This document shows, piece after piece, positions 49,204 through 58,386 of a stretch of DNA of 64,000 bases. The notes beneath the pieces were generated by a model. It worked only from the letters and a program-made list of their open reading frames with translations, searched no databases and was not told the DNA's origin. This DNA is from Rachycentron canadum (Eukaryota > Chordata > Actinopteri > Carangiformes > Rachycentridae). The stretch lies in NCBI GenBank assembly GCA_038496675.1, contig CM076660.1, forward strand, positions 2,974,214-3,038,213, written 5' to 3'. Both the position numbers and the translations under genes were made by a program. Every line of letters begins with the position of its first letter. Within the stretch, counting starts at the first letter, position 1.

Positions 49204-49440
49204 CAGTCCAGGCTGGTGGTGGTGGTATCTTGGTGTGGGGAATGTTTTCATACTGTGGGTTCCTTAAAACCGGTCAATCATGGTTTATTAAATGCCGCAG
49301 CCTATTTATTTGATATTCTTGGTGACATTGTGCTGCCCTTTATGGCCACAATCCCCTTTTTCTAATGGCTACGTCCAGCATGATAATGCTCCAAGTCACA
49401 AAGCAGAAGTTCATGAAGACCGGTTTAATAAAGACCTTAC
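49204..49440 (+). pseudogene. Tc1/mariner transposase remnant
   Basis: Conceptual reading in shifting frames gives GGGGILVWGMFSYCG, then NAAAYLFDILGDIVLPFMAT, then NGYVQHDNAPSHKAEVHE. These match, in order, the VMVWG block, the AYLDIL block and the QHDNAPxHKA block of Tc1-type transposases. The D in QHDNAP corresponds to the second catalytic aspartate of the DDE triad. At least one frameshift lies between the second and third blocks, and the ends with terminal inverted repeats are not recognisable, so it is inactive. Confidence 0.85.
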
Positions 49441-51470
49441 TGCAGGCCTGCTACTTGCATGGGTCCTTTTACTTTAAGCAGAATGTGACTACTTCACCAC
49501 TGACTTTATGTTATTCGAAGACTCTCTCTGCCTTTGACAGCACTTCTGACTGTTGCTCAGTCAGGAAATTAACCCAGGTTCGGTTTCTGTCTGCATGGTT
49601 GGCAGCAGAAGACCCACAGCACCACTTCTGCTGACTGTTGCTGCAGCCGTGGCCAAACAGGGGTTATGTGAATAAACTCATGGTTTCAGCAGACAAGGCG
49701 CTTGTTTATTTTTGCGGATTGAAGAAATGTGTCGTGGACCAGTCAGCCATGAACAGAAAGCACTGCATTTATCAACCAAACAATAGATTATGCATAGGCT
49801 TGGTAGTTGTTGCAAACAGACCATCCAGATGTCTCTCAGGATGTGTAAAAAAATGTTACTGAAATTACTCAGCAACTGGTATTAACTAACTGTGGGCATG
49901 TTGCTTTTTAGTTGAGAAGCTCGATAATTGTCCTAAGAACCGTCTTCACGTCACAAGAATCATTTACCAATTTTATACATTTAAAATCTTCATAACTAAA
50001 ATTAAATTTGCAGTTTGTTCCCAAATGATCTTCTCAAAAACCAGAGGCAAAATAATGATTTGCATAATTTGATATTTGAAATACACAAATGATTGCTTTT
50101 AATGTAGTTGTGAATTTATTTAAAAAGTAAATAAATAAATGAACAAATGATGGAACGACTCTGTACTGTTAGAATTAGAATCACTTCTTCCCAGTGAAAC
50201 TCTGATGCCCTGATGCTGAACCCTAATGTCTGTTTGCAAGAAGTGAAGAATCAACAAGAAATGCCACATTCAAGTGTCAGAGACAGCGACAGAGAATCCC
50301 TTGACCTCTCCAGCTCTCGGTGGGCATTCGTTATACAAAAACAGGCGAGGCTCATCAATCTAATGCATGTATAGGCCTCTGTACCAGTTCAAATGTAGAA
50401 CCTGACTTTGTATGGTAGCCCTTTTATGCCAGTTGAGAGATTTATATGAAAGGATGAGGTGTATCTCTGTGTTATTGTCAGCAAATCACATGAAAAAACA
50501 GATATACTCAAACATATTAGTCTCTCAGTACTTACTAACATCCCTACCCTACAACTAGGGCTCAGCCCAAAGCCCATTGGTTTCTATGGAAGTAAAAAAA
50601 AAACTTTTTAAAATGCTAAATAATCACTAAAACAGCAGAACACTGTGATTTGTACCAAACAATATTCAAAACAGGAGTAAACTGTGCATTTGTTGGGGAC
50701 TATTTTCTACGGCAGATGAATACACATTAGGTGCACTTGTGAGCAGGCATATGTAAGACTGAGTAAAAATAAACTACAGCTTGTGTGTTGATGGCAATAA
50801 AGGACATTTTCACCCAGTGCAAGTGTGAATCACTGATTTTAATAGTTAAATGTGTGATTTCATGTGATTTTTTTAACAGTAAAAAATACAGAATACATAC
50901 AGATTTACCTTTAACAGTGAAATTTTAAGTCACACAATGATCAAATAACACAGCTACAAGTTCTTGCCATGCAGTTTGGATATATTTCATTATAAACAGG
51001 CTCCAGTAATTTAGGCTGACGTGGAACCAGGTTGCTTCTGTGCCACATATACAGTCCATCTCATCTCCAGATGAAAATGAGGCTTTTCTGGTTCCCCCAG
51101 CCAGCACAAGCCATCAGACACTGTTTAAATTTAAAGAGTGTTTCCAAAACTCTCTGCTGTTTTCTAGATAAGCTAGAGGGGAGGTCTCCATCAGTCAATT
51201 GAATTAGATTAGTTGTTGCTGTCAACTAAATTCATTATTATTCAAGTTAACTTTATCTATTCACCTTTAAAACCCTTTTGACTTGCACACGTTACATAAA
51301 TTAAGTTTGCTTTTATTTAAATAGGTTGAGTTTATTTGCTCTGTGTTGCACAATCTCATGGTCTAAAATATGAAAGTGTTGATACCAACAGCTTCGTCCT
51401 CACTCAGAGAAGACTGAGCGAGGATTCAACCAGATGTCACTTCCTTGTCTGTAGTCGAGCCACTGCTGGA

Positions 51471-51476
51471 TTTATT
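51471..51476 (-). promoter_or_regulatory. scimp: Candidate polyadenylation signal of scimp
   Basis: TTTATT on the plus strand is AATAAA on the scimp strand, 525 nt after its stop. Other hexamers exist further on, so this is only one candidate. Confidence 0.3.
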
Positions 51477-52000
51477 TTACCAGAAAACAAGTATGATCGA
51501 GTTGGTTTGAAGTCTGAAACATATGAAGTGTTAATTCTATGTATTCATTTTATCTGCTGACTGATCAGCGGCAACAACAGCATCATTAACAACTGTTGAA
51601 ACTATGTAAAAGTTGATTATCAAGTACAACTGGATAAATTGCCATAATTAGTCTGCTTGTACCATGTCAGCAATCTTGGTTTGAAGTTATGCTGACACGA
51701 CCCATGAGAGGAATCAAACCTCTTCAAGATCAAACCAGTTGCCTGAATACACCACTTTCACTTTCAGCAGACTTCAGTTGCTTCAGTACAGTGCTTTTCT
51801 CCAAAAGCCAGTGCACACAGAACAGAAATAATCCCATCTGTTATTTCCTTGTCTGTGGATAATATTAAAAGCATACAAATGATCAAAAATGAAATCTGCA
51901 AAATCAGGCAAAGTCTTTGTGGTTTCTCTGCTCAGCAGGATCCAGACAAGAAAGTCAAAAGTATCATTCAGGTTAATCTCTCTCCTGTTCTCTTGTGGTT

Positions 52001-52578
52001 TTATCCCACGTCGTCATAGTCCTCTTCACCCTGGTCTTTGTTATCATCACCTCCAATGTCGTCATAGTCCTCTGTGGAAGTATTGTCATCTGCTGAATCT
52101 GGAGTCTTGTTTGGTGGAAGAGAAAGGAAGACCTTCTCCTTATCTACCACCTTCACCTCGTATTCAGGCAGAGCCACCTCATAGTCGGGCAGAGCCACCT
52201 CATAGTCGGGCAGAGCCACCTCATATTCAGGCAGAGCTTCCTCGTAGTCGGGCCGAGCCTCCTCGTAGTCGGGCCGAGCCTCCTCGTAGTCGGGCAGAGC
52301 TTCCTCGTAGTCGGGCCGAGCCTCCTCGTAGTCGGGCCGAGCCTCCTCGTAGTCGGGCAGAGCTTCCTCGTAGTCGGGCCGAGCCTCCTCGTAGTCGGGC
52401 AGAGCTTCCTCGTAGTCGGGCCGAGCCTCTTCGTAGTCGGGCCGAGCCTCTTCGTAGTCATTCAGAGCCTCTTCGTAGTTGGACCGAGCCTCCTCATAGT
52501 CACCAATGTTCTGTTCAAAATCATTAAGGTTGTGCTCATGGTCAGGTGCCTCGGCCAGGTTTTCATAGCTTTGGGCCT
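52001..52578 (-). CDS. scimp: scimp coding exon 4: YENL motif, tyrosine array, DYDD[IV]G tail
   Basis: Encodes residues 80 (part) to 271, ending DYDDVG with a TAA at 52001-52003. The acceptor is TTTGTTGTTTCAG|AGG. Order of motifs: SYENL (Y84, a YxN Grb2-SH2 type site), an acidic linker, 17 tandem heptads with Tyr at 107, 114 and every seventh residue to 219 (13 YEEA, 4 YEV), then LSLPPNKTP and two DYDD[IV]G motifs (Y251, Y267). Human SCIMP ends with a single EDDYDDVEIP. The antisense strand is also open through the repeat because the unit is 21 bp. The minus-strand frame is chosen because it joins in phase to exons 1-3 and carries the recognisable motifs. Confidence 0.85.
52142..52501 (-). 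repeat. scimp: 21-bp coding minisatellite (17 heptad units)
   Basis: Seventeen 21-bp units, with tyrosine codons at 52496-52498 down to 52160-52162. Units differ mainly as ...GAGGAGGCTCGG (Arg) or ...GAGGAAGCTCTG (Leu). Counting tyrosines from the N-terminal side, units 3-13 read Arg-Arg-Leu, Arg-Leu, Arg-Arg-Leu, Arg-Arg-Leu, a 63-bp higher-order pattern. The last four units are diverged (YEVALP, YEVKVV). Confidence 0.95.
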
Positions 52579-53487
52579 CTGAAACAACAAATGTTAGACT
52601 TAGGCAAAAAAAAGTACTTTACTGGTGATAGATTGACATATCAATGGACAGTGTATTAGCAACTTAATTGGCTCATTGTATGAGTTGAACATTTGCTTTT
52701 GCTGTCAGTTGCTGTTGTGTTGAGTTGCATTTTAATGTGGAAACTTTTGCTCTGGCGAGACACAGAGGACACGTGTCAAATATAACAACTGAATTTGTGT
52801 ATGTATAAGTGTATGATTATGGTTTGTCAGGTATCCATCAAGGTTAATGTTAGTATTTTTTAAGACCATTTTATTCAGAAACTGAGCCTTGAAATGAGTC
52901 ATCAGGGTCTTCCATAACTGTCACAAAACAATTACCACCCTCAGTTATGCCCCTAGCACAGCCCACCTCGGCCCAGCATCCATTGCAGGTTTTATAATTA
53001 CCTGAAATGTGCTTTATTTTCATTTGATCACTCATATATCACTCAATATATCTTTGTATGACTATAAAAACCTATAAAACACTGGAAATGTGTAAAATAT
53101 GGGACCTTTAAGTTAAGGATCGATGTACTACTTCTACCACTGATTACAATATGTGGTTTGGATTTGGATCTTCAGCTCAGTTCACACAAGGCTGAGTTTC
53201 ATTACCCATTATGTTGTCTGATTATACTGTCATCAGTGGTCATGTTTGTTTGGTTTTACGAAGCCAAGCTCATGAGATACCACAAGTAGTTTTTTTTTTT
53301 TTTTTTTTTTTGCCCTTTGGACTTTGGGTTATTGTCAAATGGCAGATTGTGTGAGGTTTTGCATCCAGTTCTTGTCATAATGTGGTAAAAATGAGTTGGG
53401 GATGTGTGGTTGAGTTTAAAGACGAGGGGGTATTTTAGGGGGAGTATTGCATCACATGATCCATTCAGAGATCCAACATAGCCTTGC
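52579..53487 (-). other. scimp: scimp intron 3, GC-AG type
   Basis: The only donor that fits the phase is CAG|GCAAGG at 53487/53488, a GC donor with otherwise strong consensus. The acceptor is TTTCAG at 52579. A T run lies at 53290-53311. No other exon is seen. Confidence 0.65.
53290..53311. repeat. Poly-T tract
   Basis: A 22-base T run in scimp intron 3. Confidence 0.9.
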
Positions 53488-53564
53488 CTGCTGTGAGAAA
53501 CTGTGTCCGAGGAGGTAGTGGAGGTATGACAGTGTCAAGTTTTCTCTCCTGGTATTTGTTGCTA
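53488..53564 (-). CDS. scimp: scimp coding exon 3 (proline-rich SH3 ligand)
   Basis: A 77-nt exon encoding SNKYQERKLDTVIPPLPPRT and then QFLTA, residues 55-79, plus one base at each end of split codons. The acceptor CTTCTCAATTTTCTCAG|T takes phase 2 from exon 2 (AA+T = Asn). The end passes phase 1 to exon 4 (G+AG = Glu). PPLPPR (68-73) is identical to the SH3-binding motif of human SCIMP (VQLPPLPPRN), which recruits Lyn. Confidence 0.82.
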
Positions 53565-54961
53565 CTGAGAAAATTGAGAAGACAAATGTTGAAGTTAATA
53601 TTTTTGTAAATAGGAACAGAGAGGAAAATGCCACTTAAAAAGGCACCGTTCCACATTTTGGAATCTATTGTTATTCTCTTTCTTGCCAAAGGTTTTAAAT
53701 CAAATGGGAACATTAGTAGCATGGGAACATGTTTAATCTTGTGCATGGCTCCAAATAAAACTAGAGAGATAAGGAAACCATTTGCTAGGTTCTCTTTTTG
53801 TCTAGACTTCATAAAAACATATAGAAATAATTTATAACTGTTATTATAACTATTTGTAATCAGCTTTAAGTGTTGATGATGAGACTGATAATTTGATATT
53901 GTCAACATTTTTCTGTATAAAAGATATAATTTAATGCCTCATTATCTCTGGCAGAGTGTCAACAGATAGCTGTGTTAGCACGACTGCTAATCTGTTTAGC
54001 ATATTTTACTGCAGCTGTACACCTGTTTGTTGTGCAAGGTTTTAAACACTGCACAGTCAGAAAGAACTGAAGAGAGTAGAATCTCACCCTATTTGTTTCT
54101 TGATATAAAATATCATGTAAAGTTTGTTTAATTATAAACAGAGCTGACCATTGAGTTAAAGCTAGCTGTTGAGTTAGCCACAGCTTTCCTTATCAAAGCC
54201 AAATATGGCCGACTGAAAATCAAAAAAATTATTATGTTAGTAATATGTTTCTATTTTGATTGATGTTTATTAAATCAATTGTTAAGTTTATGTAAATGAA
54301 ACAGTTGCTAAATATTATATAAATTATATAAAACAACAAATTAACAGCAGCTAAACTAATCTAGCAAAAATAGTTTTAGCCAAGTTTACCAGCCTTTTAC
54401 AATTGCTATAGTAAAGTGTTTTTTTTTTTTTTTTTTAATGAACCAACAGATTAATTTCAGTTTGGATTCATTATTGAGAATCACGTGTTATCATTTTTTT
54501 CAGTTAGTATACAGAAGGGATCCAAGAAACGTTTTTGAAATCTGAAACTGAAGTGAAACCAGAACCAGATTAGAAAACCAAATTAAAATTCCCAATGATA
54601 TTTGAAACTACTCATAACTAAAATCCAACAGAGCCTTGTGTAGCTTGTTGTTTCTAATGTTGTTTATTCTACACTAATATTATAGCAGTGTTTTATTTTT
54701 TCATGGGAACCATGGTTTAAACATAAGCCACAGTGGCTACGTCTGTTTCTGCTAAGCTAATTCAACCATGTTGAGGCTGTAACTTCATGTTGAAAAGACA
54801 GATATAAGAGACATGAATTTTCTGATTTATATTTTAGCAAGTATTTCCAAAATGTCAGACAATTCTTACACAGTACTCTGCAATTGAACTCTTAATAATT
54901 CATAGCAAATCCATGTATTCAGCATCAATTGTGAAAAACACTGTATTTATTTATATATTAC
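53565..54961 (-). other. scimp: scimp intron 2
   Basis: A 1.4-kb AT-rich intron with donor CAA|GTAATA and a strong polypyrimidine acceptor. It contains an 18-base T run near 54420. No other coding segment is seen. Confidence 0.7.
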
Positions 54962-55010
54962 TTGACACTGAAGGTAGGTCCTTTCCGAAGCTGAGAGATT
55001 CTGTGTTTGG
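54962..55010 (-). CDS. scimp: scimp coding exon 2 (juxtamembrane)
   Basis: A 49-nt exon. Acceptor TTTTTTTTCCACAG|CC completes the codon from exon 1 (G+CC = Ala). It reads AKHRISQLRKGPTFSV (38-53), a basic juxtamembrane stretch like human RRGKKWEIAKPLKHK, and leaves AA for the next codon. The donor CAA|GTAATA is moderate. The exon is small, so its support comes mostly from phase agreement on both sides. Confidence 0.75.
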
Positions 55011-58000
55011 CTGTGGAAAAAAAAGAGAACAAGCAGTTAAAGTGAAACTATATACTTATATATATATATATAGTATAGTATAAAGTATAAATATTAAGTA
55101 TATTAAGTATATATATTAAGTAGTAAGTATAAATATTGATATCAAATCTTTAAGGATTGTGAGAGGACAGAAGGCCTTTATTTCAGTGACCCCATTAACA
55201 GATGTGTTGTCACAAATTGGGCTTATAGTCCAAAGAAAACCTAACAATAAAAATTCAAATGTACACACAGGTTTTTATCAATTTATATGATGCACATACG
55301 TCATTCTCTTTTTAATCTCAGGGTGAATCAGTTGTGTCATACTGTTTCCTTTATTTGCTCTATGTTTATCACAACTAAGCCCCTCTCTTTGCTGCTGCAG
55401 CCAAGTTCCCCCACAGGGATCATTAAAGTTTCATCTAAGCTAATCAAATCCAGAGGGTACCCCTAATTATAGCAATTCATACAATTATAATAGTTTTTCC
55501 TCTGCTTTGCAGTGAAGCCCTCAGAGTAACGCTGTCACAGCCACAGTGACAGTTAAGATTTGGTTTCCCTTTTTATGATGCACACTTATTTTTTCTGTTA
55601 ACTAAAAAAACAGGTAGTTATCGTTATGTAAAATGAAACTAGGAGGGCTGCAGACATATGACATGACATTATTTTAATTAGGTGACATATATTTGGCTCG
55701 TAATGGAGTCTTGTTATATCTCTATCCCCTCTGTGATCATCTTGAGAGATCTTTTGCCCTTTGTTGAACTGGTGAGTCCAAATTATGAATCCATATACCA
55801 CCTGCATAGCACAACGGGTGTGTTTCAAAGGTGTCAGAAATGCAAACAGTCTTTAGGCCAATTCACAAAGTGTGCTTTAAAACAAGCTGTCAGAACTTCT
55901 GTAACTTTGTGATGTCAATGTCACTGTCCTCAGTTATGTCCCAACCCACCAACCAACCTTACAGGATTTAGTCCGTTTACCTGAAATGTCCTATATTTTT
56001 ATTTAATCACTCAGAAAAATAAACATAATTATAAAGAAACCCAACCATAAACATTTACACACAAGCTGTTATTACTCCCATTTACCTGTATTTAAATTAA
56101 AAAAAAAAAAGTACAGTATGTACAATCTTCTTTTGTCTGCACACGTTATTCTTTGTGATGTATTTTGTTTCATTATTCCAAAAAATCAAGAGTGGTAGGC
56201 CACTACTATGTCTTAATGGGAAGTGGTAGCTGCCAGAATAACATGAGTAACATATTATTACTACATACTCATGATCATTTAGTCATTGTTTCATGATGGT
56301 GTTAGAAATACAAGATATAATAAAGCTAAATGTAAGATATTAGATTGCAACAATACTATAGCTGCTACTGCTTGTGACTAATGTTGCTGCAAAAAAGATT
56401 TAGTAGTAGTTTGTATATGTGCACCAAAAACTACATACTGATCTCCAGAAATACTGTCAAGGTTAAATCAGGTCACGTTTAATTCAAACTCAATTTGAAG
56501 TTTTTTTTTTGTTTTTTGTTTTTTTATGTTGAAGTCACATCTGAAAACTTGTGGCTCAGTCAACAGCAGAATTTTCAATGTTTTCACTGGAACTGCTTCT
56601 TACCAACAACATGGTTCCAGGAAAAAATGTTCAGAGCGAAGTCTGTGGACTTTCCGGAGGAATCAGATCATGTGATGTCGAGTCAAGTCAATTTCATTTA
56701 TGTCATCCAAAATCATAAATCGGCAACTCTGCTCCAAGGGCTTTAAAGTCTGTGCAGCATACAGCACCCTCTATTCTCACACCTTCTGATTGGATATTCC
56801 CTTTAAAAAAAATGTTATGGGGGGGGAAGGCAAGAAACCTCAGGAGGGGCAACAGAGGAGGCATTCCCCTTTCATTTCATACTGTGGGCCAAACTAAATT
56901 CTTTCCACATCCATATTGAGGTTTAACTTATTTCTATAATTTGTAACAAGGTCTCATCTAATTTTTTTGCACAGCTAGTCTCAATAGGTAAAACAATATT
57001 CAATGAGTTCTTATATTTGGAGGAGTTAGAAATCAGAAGTTTTAGGCAGACAAACCTCCGTGTTCACAGACTCTGTCTGACTGTAGTTTTGCATTCAGAG
57101 CATCACTTACGTAAATAGACAAATATTAGGATCAAAATATAATTAAAGCATCATTTTAGAATAACTTGTATGATGAAATTCTTATCATATATGTTTGTAA
57201 TTATATATAATTATTGATGCTGTCACTTTCACTCTAATTCTGTTTATATTATACATTCAGGTCATAGTCTGTCTATAAAAGTAGACGTAAACTCTGGGTG
57301 TGAAAAGTGAAGCAAATGCTGAAGAGTCTTAAAACTAGATTCTATCTAATGACCATCAGGGAGCGACGCCACTGGTTGTGAAAAGAAGTCAGATTGTATT
57401 GAAATCTACTTCTCACTTGATTTATTAGCTCAGTAAACATTTTCCTAATGAGTTTATGGTCTCAGTCTCTAGTTTCAAGTCTCCATTACAACATGATGTT
57501 CATTTTTTTAAATGATGGTCCATTTAGAGGAAAATAGACACCAGGACAGAGCAGGTCAGTTCCACCTTCTGGTTTAAAAAAAAAAAACAACAAGATGGAA
57601 ATGGCAAAAACTAGAGGCTTCAAAATGGGTTATGTCGCAGTAGGTGGCCACTTGGCTTTGACTGTGCATTATAACATATTACTTAATATGTAAAATCTGT
57701 CGTAAGTGGAGCTGTGGCTGTAAATAAATGCAAAAAGTAAGAATACGAGATGTAGTGGAGTGGAAGCATAAAGTGTCATAAAACAAAAACACTCAGTGAA
57801 ATAAATATACTGTAATATTAGAGTAAATGTACTTAATTACTTTATATATAAAATAAGATAAATAAATAAATAAATAAAAGGCCTTGAAGCCTTAAATCCT
57901 CTACAGGTAACTACCTTAATATTAGTTTTGGCTTAATGCCAAAATTTTCACATATGATTCATTGTCTTCAATACATTATAATTTGTCTGGATACAGTTAA

Positions 58001-58274
58001 AGAGGTGGCTGAGAATTTTCCAAGGAAAAGGTCATGCAACAAGAAAATTTTCCACATTTTCTCTATATTTTATTTCCCTGTATGATGATGTAAATTATGT
58101 TTAAATAACATTACCACACAGCCTTCAATATACAAGTAGGTGTAAAGGAAAAAAGCATCACACTCTTGCACGAGGTCTGCTGCATTCAAAACATGACATA
58201 GAATTTTGCCACTTGGTTTTTATTGAGGGTCATCAAGTTCACAAACAGATGTGTTGAGCAGATATCTGACTTAC
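55011..58274 (-). other. scimp: scimp intron 1
   Basis: A 3.3-kb intron. TA-rich low-complexity sequence lies at about 55055-55140, and a full copy of the percomorph repeat at 57262-57640. No other exon is seen. Confidence 0.7.
57262..57640 (+). repeat. Percomorph dispersed repeat, longest copy
   Basis: Runs from CTCTGGGTGTGAAAAGTGAA through CATGATGTTCATTTTTTT and AAATGATGGTCCATTTAGAG to CTAGAGGCTTCAAAATGGG. It joins the halves seen separately at 11640-11925 (inverted) and 6330-6560. Confidence 0.8.
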
Positions 58275-58386
58275 CTCTCCTGGACAGGCACTTGTTGATG
58301 TAGATGAAGATAAAGATGATCAGCGCACTCACAATGATCATCCCACATAGTATCCAGAGCCAAAAGTATCTTTGTGAACGAACCAT
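58275..58386 (-). CDS. scimp: SCIMP-like transmembrane adaptor, coding exon 1 (gene spans 52001-58386)
   Basis: First of four coding exons (58275-58386, 54962-55010, 53488-53564, 52001-52578) giving 271 residues; human SCIMP is 145. The ATG is in a near-ideal Kozak context (GCCATGG). There is no signal peptide: a seven-residue N-terminus is followed by one transmembrane helix (about 8-30, FWLWILCGMIIVSALIIFIF) and the stop-transfer KCLSRRG, like human FWIILAVAIIVVSVGLGLIL...QLRRGK. The juxtamembrane Cys may be palmitoylated. The donor GAGAG|GTAAGT is strong. In mammals SCIMP is a tetraspanin-domain adaptor of antigen-presenting cells and macrophages that brings Lyn, Grb2, Csk and SLP65 to membrane receptors. 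The family call rests on TM, PPLPPR, YENL, DYDDV and the rabep1 neighbour. Another transmembrane adaptor of the LAT/PAG type is the alternative. Confidence 0.82.

Larger units (their letters stand above)
45939..52000. other. Intergenic DNA between vps37d and scimp
   Basis: AT-rich, with a repeat copy at 48290-48436 and a Tc1/mariner remnant at about 49204-49440. The part next to 52000 should be scimp 3' UTR. The remaining open frames are short and unrelated to known proteins. Confidence 0.6.

Noticed and set aside
52153..52461. Minus-strand frame reading TTRRLGPTTRKLCP repeats
   Set aside because: A frame shadow of the DYEEARP array in the other reading frame of the same strand.
52142..52501. 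CRISPR-like direct repeats
   Set aside because: The units are contiguous with no spacers, and the context is a vertebrate coding exon.
51889..52527. 212-residue plus-strand open frame rich in SRAEPPR repeats
   Set aside because: It is antisense to scimp exon 4. A 21-bp repeat unit without stops leaves several frames open. It has no splice partners or known motifs, while the minus-strand frame joins in phase to three exons.
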